DNA of 6,925 nt from Candidatus Thiodictyon intracellulare (GCA_016292295.1 JADNEJ010000269.1:1-6925), one strand, 5' to 3'. Counted from the first letter of the stretch, positions 1 through 6,466 are shown. Notes: generated by a model not told the origin, from the letters alone. Numbers and translations are program-made.

Positions 1-1
1 C

Positions 2-381
2 GTCAGGGACAATCTCAATACCCATTCCTCAGAATCCGTCGTGCGTTTAGTCGCGAATGCCATCGGCTTTAACGGTAACTTCGGCGTCAAAGGCAAGTGT
101 GGAATTCTTGAGTCCATGGCGACGCGCCAAGCGTTTCTTTGCGATCCCACGCATCTCATCCTCTTTACATTTCACGCTTAAACACTGTTCATGGCTGAAT
201 CAGATTGAAATTTAATTCTCGATCTTGGCCCGCAAAGTTATTCGACGAGGAAATTTGACGAGGAAATTTTCTTTCGATCGAAGATCTATGCGATAAGATA
301 AAAAAATTCATTAATTACTTCAATAAGAAGATGGCCAAGACTTTCCGCTGGACATACCAGGGCAAGCCGCTGGCAGCCTAG
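2..381 (+). pseudogene. IS630-family transposase, C-terminal half, frameshifted
   Basis: This is the C-terminal half of a DDE transposase of the IS630 family; its N-terminus lies outside the window or is lost. Reading starts in one frame with DNLNTH, which holds the second catalytic Asp of the DDE triad, and continues through [12 protein letters not shown]. It then passes to a second frame with KHCSWLNQIEI, where the Glu is the third catalytic residue, and ILARKVIRRGN. It ends in a third frame with KFINYF, AKTFRWTYQGKPLAA and a TAG at 379-381. The first break fits one extra base near 173. The second is fully explained by a 13-bp tandem duplication at 244-269. A TAA at 213-215 also replaces the Trp expected after NQIEI. 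The gene cannot make an active transposase. Family assignment is from recalled motifs and is strong; the exact IS is not identified. Confidence 0.85.
244..269 (+). repeat. 13-bp perfect tandem duplication inside the first transposase remnant
   Basis: GACGAGGAAATTT occurs twice back to back (244-256 and 257-269). Removing one copy joins the frame of RRGN to that of FLSIEDLCDKIKKF and restores a continuous IS630-type C-terminus, so the duplication is the lesion that shifted the frame. Confidence 0.95.
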
Positions 382-398
382 CCGGAAGTGGTCCAAGC

Positions 399-417
399 GA
401 TTCCATCTGATTCCATC
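399..417 (+). repeat. Short direct repeat at the junction of the two IS630 remnants
   Basis: GATTCCATC is present at 399-407 and again at 409-417, separated by one T. It lies in the ~40 bp between the stop codon of the first transposase remnant and the first recognisable residues of the second. It may be a small duplication, or it may mark the place where the two elements were joined. Confidence 0.8.
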
Positions 418-419
418 GC

Positions 420-1067
420 GAGGTACTAGCAACATATCACAGAATCATAAAGAAGCATGGTAAGCCATCGAAAAGAAAAAGAAAAACTCCTAAAGGCAAC
501 CCAGCTGCAGACGAACGCGAGCGAGGCGTGAGTGATCTTGCAGAGCTCAATAGTCTTACCTAAGACGGTGAATTTGATCTCGTCTATTTCGATGCGTCAG
601 GATTCAGTTTGCAGCCGTATATCAATTATTTCTGGAAGGAAATAGGCCTAGCTAGAACTCTCCGCATTCCTGCTTCGCATTCTATGCGAATTAATGTTCT
701 CGCCTTCTTGAATCCGAAGGCGCAAACGGTTGGCACTTATTAACCAATCGGTCCGATGACCAGTTTGATGCTGATTAATATCATGGATGATTTTTGTAGT
801 CTACTCGCTGAGCCAGTAGTTATGGTGCTGGATAACGCGCCGATTCATGTGAGCAAGGCAGTTAAGGAAGGCAGGGAATATTGGGAAAAACGAGGGTTGA
901 TACTGTGCTTTCTTCCACGATACTCGCTAGAATTTAAGCCGATTGAAATCCTTTGACGTACAATGAAGTACGAATGGATTCCATCTCTGGCTTACGTGAG
1001 TATTACTGCATTAGCTTGCGCAATCCATCAAATAATAGATTCATTCGGGTCTGAGTTTAAAATTAAG
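420..1067 (+). pseudogene. Second, different IS630-family transposase, N-terminally truncated with three stops
   Basis: One reading frame carries a recognisable IS630-family transposase. In order it shows TYHRIIKKHGKPSKR (end of the helix-turn-helix region), GNPAADERERGVSDLAEL, DLVYFDASGFSLQPYI (first catalytic Asp), IPASHSMRINVLAFLN, VVMVLDNAPIHVSKAV (second Asp), FLPRYSLEFKPIEIL (third catalytic Glu), MKYEWIPSLAYVSI and DSFGSEFKIK near the normal C-terminus. The frame is broken by TAA at 561-563, TAA at 741-743 and TGA at 954-956. The last sits where the family has a Trp after PIEIL. About 40-50 N-terminal residues are missing, and the expected stop after FKI is absent because the frame runs into different GC-rich DNA. 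The motifs differ from the first remnant, so this is a second element and not a duplicate. Confidence 0.88.
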
Positions 1068-1229
1068 ACGGAGCGTGATGCTCGCATCGCCGCGCTGCGC
1101 AACCAATTAGCCCAAGGTACGGAAGAGACCGACACCGCCGCCTGGGAGGCGTCGATGAATCAACAGATCGTCTCGACCTACGAGTGCTACACCGACGACC
1201 TCCTCCCGCGGTCCGCCCGGCCCGGCGCC
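1068..1229 (+). other. GC-rich stretch with an open plus-strand frame, origin unknown
   Basis: This stretch lies between the IS remnant and the end of pdxA. The plus-strand frame that continues from the second transposase stays open and reads ERDARIAALRNQLAQG, then EETDTAAWEASMNQQIV and STYECYTDDLLPR, which looks like real protein-coding composition. It has no start of its own and no stop before it enters the antisense of pdxA. It could be the truncated end of a host gene cut by the IS. The RIAALRNQL part faintly recalls ParD-like antitoxin tails, but that is too weak to name. The minus strand here has several stops. Confidence 0.35.
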
Positions 1230-2246
1230 TTAGCCGCACCTGCGCTGCGTCTGCCGATAGGCGGGCGCGTAGCGCGCCGCCACCAGCAGTGATTCGATCA
1301 TGCCCACCGGGCTCGCCGTTCCCTGCCAGGCGATGTCGAAGGCGGTGCCATGGTCGACGCTCAAGCGCAGAAATGGCAGCCCCAGGGTCAGTGAAATGGT
1401 GCGCTCGAAGTCCAGGGTCTTGGTGGCGATGTGACCTTGGTCGTGGTATAGTGACAGGACGGCGGCGTAGCGCCCGGTCTTCGCCTGATAGAAGACCGAA
1501 TCGGGGCCGATGGGGCCCGCGGCGCGCAAGCCCCGGGCCCGCGCCTCAGCGACGGCCGGCGCCACCTCCCGGACCTCTTCATCGCCGAACAGGCCATGCT
1601 CCCCGCAATGGGGGTTGAGGCCCGCGACCGCGAGTTCGCCGCCGCCCAGGCCGAGTTGGTCCATGGCCTGGTGACAGCGCGCGATGTAGTCGAGCAGCCG
1701 CGCCCGCGTGACCAGCGCGCAGGAGTCGCGCAGCGAGACGTGGCGGCTCAAGAAAAACACCCGCAGGCCGAGCGTCTCGAACATCGTCAACGGGTCATGG
1801 GCTCCGGTCAGGGCCGCCAGCATTTCGGTATGGCCGATATAGGGGAGGCCGGCCGCCTGGATCGCCTCCTTGTTGATCGGGGCCGTGTCGATGGCCGCGA
1901 CCTCGCCCCGCAGGGCCGCCTGCACGGCCGCCTCGATATAGTCCCAGGCGGCCTGCCCGCAGCTGGCCTGGACCTGGCCCGGCGCGAAGGCCGCGGGGTC
2001 TGCGTTGGCGAAATCGATGACTTCGATCGACCCCGGCGCATAGCGCGCCTCGTCCCCGTGGCGGATGGCCCGGACCGCAAGTCTCAGGCGCGCCTGCCGG
2101 ACCGCCTTCTCGACCACCCGGGCATCGCCGTAGACCAGGCAGTGGACGGCCTGATTGACGCGCGGGTCGGCGAGGGCGCGGACCAGGATCTCAGGGCCGA
2201 TTCCGGCCGGGTCGCCCAGGGTGACGGCGATGATGGGCTTGCTCAT
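1230..2246 (-). CDS. pdxA: PdxA-family 4-hydroxythreonine-4-phosphate dehydrogenase (possibly PdxA2-type)
   Basis: This encodes 338 residues, the usual size for PdxA. PdxA is a cytoplasmic, metal-dependent NAD(P) dehydrogenase that oxidises and decarboxylates 4-phosphohydroxy-L-threonine in vitamin B6 synthesis. Visible motifs: TLGDPAGIGPE near the N-terminus, NKEA and GHTE (125-141), and three predicted metal-binding histidines at His169 (SRHVSL), His213 (NPHCGEHG) and His268 (YHDQGH), with SVDHGTAFDIA at 296-306. The start at MSKPIIAVTLGDP is preferred because the motif begins there and GGAG lies 8 bases upstream; 36 further in-frame upstream codons look non-homologous. The YHDQGH and TAFDIA forms resemble PdxA2-type D-threonate/D-erythronate 4-phosphate dehydrogenases more than E. 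coli PdxA, so the substrate is uncertain. The gene ends at the IS-scarred region and stands apart from the transporter operon. Confidence 0.93.
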   Translation of the reverse strand: MSKPIIAVTLGDPAGIGPEILVRALADPRVNQAVHCLVYGDARVVEKAVRQARLRLAVRAIRHGDEARYAPGSIEVIDFANADPAAFAPGQVQASCGQAAWDYIEAAVQAALRGEVAAIDTAPINKEAIQAAGLPYIGHTEMLAALTGAHDPLTMFETLGLRVFFLSRHVSLRDSCALVTRARLLDYIARCHQAMDQLGLGGGELAVAGLNPHCGEHGLFGDEEVREVAPAVAEARARGLRAAGPIGPDSVFYQAKTGRYAAVLSLYHDQGHIATKTLDFERTISLTLGLPFLRLSVDHGTAFDIAWQGTASPVGMIESLLVAARYAPAYRQTQRRCG

Positions 2247-2477
2247 GACGGTTCTCCGGATCGAGAGTCGGCGGGCGGCCCGACCGGTCGGTTCATGTCG
2301 GCCCAACCGACTGGAGCCGATGAGCGGCTGGCGGTGATCGCTTCGGTCAAGCACTGAGGATAGACCGTCCGCGCAACGCGAGGCAACCGCCGCAAGATCG
2401 GGTTAGAGACGCGTCTGGGGCGTCACAAATTCGACCGCGATCTGACGCTCGGGCACCGCAAGGCGCTCTTGCGAGAT
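2247..2477. other. Intergenic region between cbiO and pdxA
   Basis: These 231 bases hold no recognisable gene. Just after the cbiO stop, on the minus strand, there is a 6-bp stem CGCAAG/CTTGCG (2457-2462 with 2468-2473, 5-base loop) without a T tract, so it is at best a weak pause site. In-frame codons upstream of the pdxA start do not resemble the family. Confidence 0.5.
2357..2386 (-). promoter_or_regulatory. Possible sigma-70-like promoter for pdxA
   Basis: On the minus strand TTGCCT (2386-2381) and TATCCT (2362-2357) are separated by 18 bases, about 110 bases before the pdxA start. This is a pattern match only; in GC-rich DNA such matches often occur by chance. Confidence 0.22.
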
Positions 2478-3320
2478 TCACGTGCCCGTACCTGCGCCCG
2501 CGAGGTGATGCCGATGGTCATGGATATGAGCAAGACCGTCGGCGTGGACGTGCCAGTGTGCGTGCAGTAGCTGGGTGGCGCGCAGCAAGGCACCATCGCC
2601 GAGGATGTCCTTTGGTGCGCCTTGCGCCACCAGGCGTCCGGCCTGGAGCACGAAGCAGTAGTCGGCGATCTCGGCCACGATGTCGAGATTGTGGGTTGCC
2701 GTGACCACGGTGCGGCCGGTGCCGCGGCAACCGGCGAGGAAGCGCACGACATCGCTCTGGCTGCACGGGTCCAGCGCCGCGGTGGGTTCGTCCAACAACA
2801 GCACCTCGGGGCGCGTGATCAGCACCGAGGCCAGCGCCACCCGCTTCTTTTCGCCGCCGGAGAGTCGGTGCGGCGAGTGGTGCTTTAGGTGCACAATCGA
2901 AAACTCGGCGAGCATCGCGTCCAGGCACCGCAGAATCTCCTCTCTTTTCCAGCCGAGTTGAAGCGGCCCGAAGGCCAGTTCGTCGAAGACCGTCGGATTG
3001 AAAAGTTGTACCTCGGGATTCTGGAACACCAGACCGACCCGGCGGCGAAAGGTATAGGCGAGCGCCTCCTGCTGCATCCGCTCAGCGGACAGGTCCTCGC
3101 CGAAGGCGGTAAGGCGTCCGCGATCGGGAAAGCAGAGTGCCGCGAGCAGCCGCAGCAGGGTCGACTTGCCGGAGCCGTTGGCGCCCAACAGGGCGATGCA
3201 CTGGCCAGCCGGAATGCACAGGCTCACCCCATTGAAGGCGGGGATGTCCTGATAGGCGTAGTGCACGTCGAGCAACTCAAACGCCGATGCGGTTTGCGGA
3301 TGCACTGCGGCGGCTTCCAT
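2478..3320 (-). CDS. cbiO: Energy-coupling factor Ni/Co transporter ATPase CbiO
   Basis: This 280-residue ABC ATPase powers the CbiMQO importer from the cytoplasmic face. The motifs are complete: Walker A GANGSGKST (47-54), Q-loop FQNPEVQLF (99-107), signature LSGGEKKR (153-160), Walker B VLLLDEPT (173-180) and H-loop ATHN (208-211). FQNPEVQLF is typical of ECF-type A subunits. The C-terminus is histidine-rich, with nine His between residues 253 and 272 (HAHWHVHA and HIHDHRHH), consistent with binding of the transported metal; similar tails are known in other CbiO/NikO proteins. The start codon overlaps the cbiQ stop by one base (TAATG), so the two are translationally coupled. Whether Ni2+ or Co2+ is the substrate cannot be read from the sequence. 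Confidence 0.96.
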   Translation of the reverse strand: MEAAAVHPQTASAFELLDVHYAYQDIPAFNGVSLCIPAGQCIALLGANGSGKSTLLRLLAALCFPDRGRLTAFGEDLSAERMQQEALAYTFRRRVGLVFQNPEVQLFNPTVFDELAFGPLQLGWKREEILRCLDAMLAEFSIVHLKHHSPHRLSGGEKKRVALASVLITRPEVLLLDEPTAALDPCSQSDVVRFLAGCRGTGRTVVTATHNLDIVAEIADYCFVLQAGRLVAQGAPKDILGDGALLRATQLLHAHWHVHADGLAHIHDHRHHLAGAGTGT

Positions 3321-4204
3321 TAGATGCGATCACCAATCGAGGGTAACCATTGCCAGCCGATGGCGATTGCCGCAACGGCCAGAAAGCTGGCCAAGGCAAT
3401 CCAATCCCAGGTGCGGGTGCGTGTACGGAACTCATCGAGTAAGTGAACCTCGCCACGATAGCCGCGGGCGATCATCGCGAGGTGTATCTCGGTGGCGAGG
3501 TGTAACGATTTTTCGAGCAAAACGACGACACTCGCGATGGCCATCCGCCGGCGTTCCGGGCCGGACAGCGGACCCATGACGCGACTGCGCTTCGCTTCAA
3601 ACAATTGAACACTATTTTCCAGCAACACAAAGATATAGCGGTGGGTCATGCCCAGTATTGCGACCAATACCAGCGGTACGCCCAGACTGCGCAGCGCCTT
3701 GAGTACCTGCGGCCACGGGGTGGTCAGGATCACCAGCAATGCAAAGGTGGCCGCCGTCTCGGCGCGGCCGACCAGGAAGGCCGCGCCCCGCAGCCCCTGC
3801 CGGGTGATGGTCCAGTCGAGCAACGGCACCGCCACCAAGGCGTCGCCTGGGACCAGAAAAATGGCCGGAACCGCCAGAACCCCCGTGAACAGGAGCACGC
3901 CGGTCCAGACCTGACCGGCGAGGCGCCGCAGTGTCATCCGCGAGGCCAAGGCCAGGGCGGTCGCGAAGGCGAAGAGCCCGCCCAAGGCGACGAGCGATTT
4001 CACAAAGACCGCGGTCACGACGAGCGTCAACAGTCCGAGGGTCTTGATCCGCGGGTCCAAGCGTTGGAGCACGCCTGGACCCGCGGCGAGTTGCTCGGCA
4101 TCGGCCGTGTGGTCCATCGCGTCCAGCAGACCGCGGAGCAACCGCTCCAAGAAATCACGCCGTCCATGGCGATGACCACCGCGCAGATAGGATTGCTCCC
4201 CCAC
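3320..4204 (-). CDS. cbiQ: Energy-coupling factor Ni/Co transporter transmembrane protein CbiQ
   Basis: CbiQ is the EcfT-type membrane subunit that couples CbiO ATP hydrolysis to the substrate-binding CbiM. The product is 294 residues if it starts at the GTG at 4204, giving MGEQSYLRGGHRHGRRDFLE. The RRDFLE...LQRLDPR segment at 15-52 matches where the family begins. Several hydrophobic helices follow (about 54-86, 101-118, 150-162, 175-197). The coupling region has two motifs: EAKRSR (203-208) and IARGYRGE (245-252). A final membrane helix is near 267-285. An open frame extends a further 116 codons upstream but is antisense-like low-complexity Arg/Ser sequence inside cbiM, so it is rejected. 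The start lies 22 bases after the cbiM stop with no strong ribosome site, suggesting coupling to cbiM translation. The exact start is the main uncertainty. Confidence 0.93.
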   Translation of the reverse strand: MGEQSYLRGGHRHGRRDFLERLLRGLLDAMDHTADAEQLAAGPGVLQRLDPRIKTLGLLTLVVTAVFVKSLVALGGLFAFATALALASRMTLRRLAGQVWTGVLLFTGVLAVPAIFLVPGDALVAVPLLDWTITRQGLRGAAFLVGRAETAATFALLVILTTPWPQVLKALRSLGVPLVLVAILGMTHRYIFVLLENSVQLFEAKRSRVMGPLSGPERRRMAIASVVVLLEKSLHLATEIHLAMIARGYRGEVHLLDEFRTRTRTWDWIALASFLAVAAIAIGWQWLPSIGDRI

Positions 4205-4226
4205 GGTCTTCAGGAGGCGGCCATCG

Positions 4227-5324
4227 TCACGGGTTGGCTGCCGCGCGCTGCGCCCGACCGCCCCCAAGGACCGCGGACAGCAGCAGGACGGCCAGCACGA
4301 CGAGCCCCGTCCCGACCATGGCCGAGAGGATATAGCCGAAGTATTCGTTATGCATGAACGCGGGCTCATAGTCCGGCATGGGGGCCGTCCAGAACGAGGA
4401 CAACCGCTCCATCCCCTGCGGGACAGATTCCGGTGGCACCACGTTCCCCGAGGCTGGCGCAATCTGCGCCGGCACGGCCGCATCCTTGAAGTCATCCACA
4501 CCCCATTCGCCCCAGGCAATACCCGCGGCCAGCAAACCCAAGGGACTCGCAATCAACAGCGCCGCGAGTCCAGCCCACAATGCCCGGGTAGGACGCCAAC
4601 CGACCGGGAGCGTCGCCGCTTCCCCGCCGCCGGTCGCAGCGACTTGCGGCGTCGACAGGGACAGCAGACGCGGGTCGACCTTCTGCACATAGGCCACCAC
4701 ACCACCGGAGATCACCGCCTCTGCGAGGCCGGCAAAGGACAGGTGTCCGATCATCATGGCGGGGATAGTGATCGCCAATGCGTAGGGTGCGTAGAGCGGC
4801 GCGCCGGCGGCGTCATGAAAGAAGATCGGTTGAATACCGAACTGAACCGCGGCCAGCAGCGCCGCCACGCTGATTGCGATGTAACCAGCCGCCGCCGCGG
4901 CAAACACGCGCCGTTTTGATGCCAGCGGTGTCTCGCCGGAGATCAGCCGGTAGAGCCAGTAGGCGACCCAGGGGCCGACGATCGCCATGTTGAGGCAGTT
5001 CGCCCCAAAGGTGGTAATCCCCCCGTCGCCGAAGAAGAGCGCCTGGATGAACAAAGCGATTGAGATGGCGAGCATCGCCGCCCAGGGACCCAGCAGGATC
5101 GGCGCGACGGCGAGTCCGACCGCGTGCCCCGTGGTACCGCCGGGCAACGGCAGATTGAACATCATGATCACGAACGAAAACGCCGAGACCACGGCCACGG
5201 TGGGCACCAGGCGCGTCTGCAACTGGCCCTTGACCTTGCGCAGCGCGACGAACCAGAAAGGCGCGGCCACCACGTAGGCAGCCGCACAGGTCAAGGGACT
5301 CAGGTAACCATCGGGAATGTGCAT
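4227..5324 (-). CDS. cbiM: Ni/Co ECF transporter substrate-capture protein CbiM with fused C-terminal NikN/PDGLE-like domain
   Basis: This integral membrane S component captures Ni2+ or Co2+. The product is 365 residues. Residues 1-215 are the CbiM/NikM core: MHIPDGYLSP at the N-terminus, PGGTTGHAVG at 61-70, and FGDGGITTFGANCLNMAIVGPW at 98-119 (quoted in parts: FGDGGITTFGANC, LNMAIVGPW). In solved NikM structures the metal is bound by the amino end of Met1, by His2 and by His67; here His2 and His67 fall at exactly those positions. This also fixes the start at 5324 and excludes the 16 extra in-frame codons upstream. Residues ~245-355 form a second domain with two membrane helices and an outside loop (GEWGVDDFKD, SFWTAPMPDYEPAF), like the NikN/PDGLE partner fused in many such proteins. 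First gene of the cbiMQO operon. Confidence 0.95.
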   Translation of the reverse strand: MHIPDGYLSPLTCAAAYVVAAPFWFVALRKVKGQLQTRLVPTVAVVSAFSFVIMMFNLPLPGGTTGHAVGLAVAPILLGPWAAMLAISIALFIQALFFGDGGITTFGANCLNMAIVGPWVAYWLYRLISGETPLASKRRVFAAAAAGYIAISVAALLAAVQFGIQPIFFHDAAGAPLYAPYALAITIPAMMIGHLSFAGLAEAVISGGVVAYVQKVDPRLLSLSTPQVAATGGGEAATLPVGWRPTRALWAGLAALLIASPLGLLAAGIAWGEWGVDDFKDAAVPAQIAPASGNVVPPESVPQGMERLSSFWTAPMPDYEPAFMHNEYFGYILSAMVGTGLVVLAVLLLSAVLGGGRAQRAAANP

Positions 5325-5333
5325 GGTGCGGTG

Positions 5334-5339
5334 CTCCTC
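5334..5339 (-). promoter_or_regulatory. Ribosome binding site of cbiM
   Basis: GAGGAG lies 9 bases before the ATG of MHIPDGYL. It supports this start over the upstream in-frame ATG. That choice matters because Met1 and His2 are metal ligands. Confidence 0.85.
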
Positions 5340-5406
5340 AATAAGAAATGTGTTGTTGCACAGCCACGGCAAGCGGCTGGACGGCAGCAGCGCCCTGCGC
5401 CGGATG

Positions 5407-6148
5407 TCAAAATTCCGTGACCGCCCGCAGGCCGAAGATCCAGCCGTCCACGTCGTCCCTCTCGCGATACTTGTCTTTCATGTACTGGATATCCGCGCTG
5501 AGGGCAATGTGATCGTTGAAGGCGAAGCGGTAACTAGGCCTCGAAGACGTTGGTACGGGCGAGCACCTGAGTGGCCACCGCCGGCGCTTCGAACGTTCCG
5601 TCGAGCACCTGCGGAGCGGGCGGCGCGCCGATCGCGGCCTGGACCACAGGGCTCCAACTCGGACCTTGCAAATAACCGAATGCGATCCGCATGTTGTCTT
5701 CCGGCTAGCCCTAAGCAGACCCCTTGACGTCGAAACCGCCCGAGAATTCAGACTGATAGTCTGATCAGCACGTCATGGCTCTGTCAACCGCCGCGCAGAA
5801 AGACGCCGGCCACCGGTCCCACTGCCTGATCGCAAGTCAGCCACCCAGGGCTTGAGGACAAAGGGGGAGCCCTGGTTGAGGCCATTTCCAGCAGCGAATC
5901 AGAGCTTGACGAAAATGTAGAACAACTCTGGCTGGAACGGCAGGGTATCCCGACAGACATTGTCCGTCTCCAGCGGACCCGCGACCTGTTGGCACTGGTA
6001 GGCGCCGGAGAGCAGGCCGTTGATGGCCAAGCTGATCGTTGAGATCGTAAGCCAAGGCACCGCCGGTCGCGGTCAAGGCGAGCGCCAGGGCCAGGGCCAG
6101 GGCCATGCAGGATACCGAATGTCGACGGACTGATCTTGAGTCGTACAT
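5407..6148 (-). pseudogene. Decayed outer-membrane porin gene (carbohydrate-selective-porin-like), central part deleted
   Basis: This is a remnant of a beta-barrel porin. N-terminal part (6148 to ~5833): a signal peptide with a long Leu-Ala core ending TATGGALA, then YDLNDQ, a one-base shift near 6030, LAINGLLSGAYQCQQ, LPFQPELF, a TGA at 5899-5901, and FAAGNGLNQGSPFVLKPW. C-terminal part (~5761 to 5407): YQSEFSGGFDVKGSA, TAG at 5711-5713 and at 5705-5707, EDNMRIAFGYLQGPSW, a one-base insertion near 5534, RFAFNDHIALSADIQYMKD, and GWIFGLRAVTEF with the terminal Phe typical of outer-membrane barrels. Roughly 250 residues that a porin of this kind would have between the two parts are missing. Start codon uncertain: a second frame (VRLKISPSTFGIL) could also be the original N-terminus. 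It ends 82 bases before cbiM, same strand, so it was probably the first gene of that transcription unit. Family name is from recalled motifs. Confidence 0.75.
6085..6102 (+). repeat. Three tandem copies of a hexamer in the porin signal-peptide region
   Basis: CCAGGG is repeated three times without interruption (GGCCCT units on the coding strand), encoding alternating Leu-Ala in the signal-peptide core. Hexamer gain or loss keeps the frame, so this may be simple slippage in a low-complexity hydrophobic stretch. Confidence 0.85.
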
Positions 6149-6233
6149 TTGCGTGGATGCGTCGTCCGGTGCCTGGAGAATTGCCGGCGTCGACCGCCCT
6201 CGCAGGGACGAACCGAAGCGCCGACGGTAAAGA

Positions 6234-6258
6234 TAACACGATAGTGCAAATGGTGTTA
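6234..6258. promoter_or_regulatory. Inverted repeat TAACAC-N13-GTGTTA, possible operator
   Basis: TAACAC (6234-6239) and GTGTTA (6253-6258) are perfect inverted copies around 13 bases, about 85 bases upstream of the porin start. An AT-rich dyad upstream of a metal-uptake locus could bind a metal-responsive repressor. It does not match the NikR consensus (GTATGA-N16-TCATAC) or the usual Zur box, so no regulator is named. Confidence 0.3.
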
Positions 6259-6281
6259 CCCCTTGCGGCTGCCGCAAGGGG
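6259..6281. repeat. Perfect 10-bp hairpin with 3-base loop
   Basis: CCCCTTGCGG and CCGCAAGGGG flank the loop CTG. The stem is strong, but there is no T tract on either side, so it is not a typical intrinsic terminator. It directly abuts the TAACAC dyad. Confidence 0.6.
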
Positions 6282-6387
6282 CCTGGGCGCGCAGCCGGGC
6301 CGGCGGCTTGGCCTTGACCCACAAAGTCCGCGCCTGTCGCGGCCTCAGTTGCAGGGTCTTGGATTATCATTCTGGCCAGCGGCGCTC

Positions 6388-6446
6388 GGTCCGCACAGCG
6401 GACCCTACGGGCGCGGGGCCAACCCGTAGGGTCCGCTGCGCCGACC
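6388..6446. repeat. Nested palindromic, REP-like element
   Basis: A 16-bp perfect inverted repeat (CAGCGGACCCTACGGG at 6396-6411 with its complement at 6423-6438) surrounds an 11-base loop. Each arm also overlaps its own small hairpin: GGTCCGC-ACA-GCGGACC (6388-6404), and GGTCCGC-TGC-GCCGACC (6430-6446) with one mismatch. Two small hairpins in opposite orientation are the architecture of paired REP/BIME elements, which lie between genes in many proteobacteria. Whether it is dispersed in this genome cannot be seen from one copy. Confidence 0.6.
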
Positions 6447-6466
6447 GCCGACCGCCGACCGCCGAC
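6439..6466 (+). repeat. Four perfect tandem copies of a 7-base unit
   Basis: CGCCGAC is repeated four times directly after the REP-like element, its first copy overlapping the end of the right small hairpin. It is too short for CRISPR and has no spacers; it looks like replication slippage of the hairpin edge. Confidence 0.9.

Larger units (their letters stand above)
1..1067 (+). mobile_element. Composite block of decayed IS630-family sequence
   Basis: The block is distinctly AT-richer than the DNA to its right and contains nothing recognisable except the two transposase remnants. I could not identify terminal inverted repeats or TA target duplications. The left boundary is outside the window; the right boundary near 1067 is placed where transposase similarity ends and GC content rises. 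Both fragments face the same way and almost touch, which suggests one inserted next to or into the other before deletions removed the ends. Confidence 0.7.

Noticed and set aside
1596..2357. Long plus-strand open frame antisense to pdxA
   Set aside because: It mirrors the GC-rich codon pattern of pdxA, resembles no family I recognise, and pdxA has full motif support.
3605..4357. Plus-strand open frame antisense to cbiQ (and similar ones antisense to cbiO and cbiM)
   Set aside because: Gln/Arg/Gly-rich shadow translations of conserved membrane and ATPase genes on the other strand.
4205..4552. N-terminal extension of cbiQ by 116 codons
   Set aside because: It overlaps cbiM, is Arg/Ser/Cys-rich with no family similarity, and cbiM is certain in that DNA.
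5325..5372. 16-codon extension of cbiM
   Set aside because: The metal-binding N-terminus requires Met1-His2, and a good ribosome site precedes the internal ATG.
6259..6281. Intrinsic terminator
   Set aside because: Strong stem, but no T run follows it on either strand.
6439..6466. CRISPR array
   Set aside because: Seven-base units with no spacers and no cas genes nearby.
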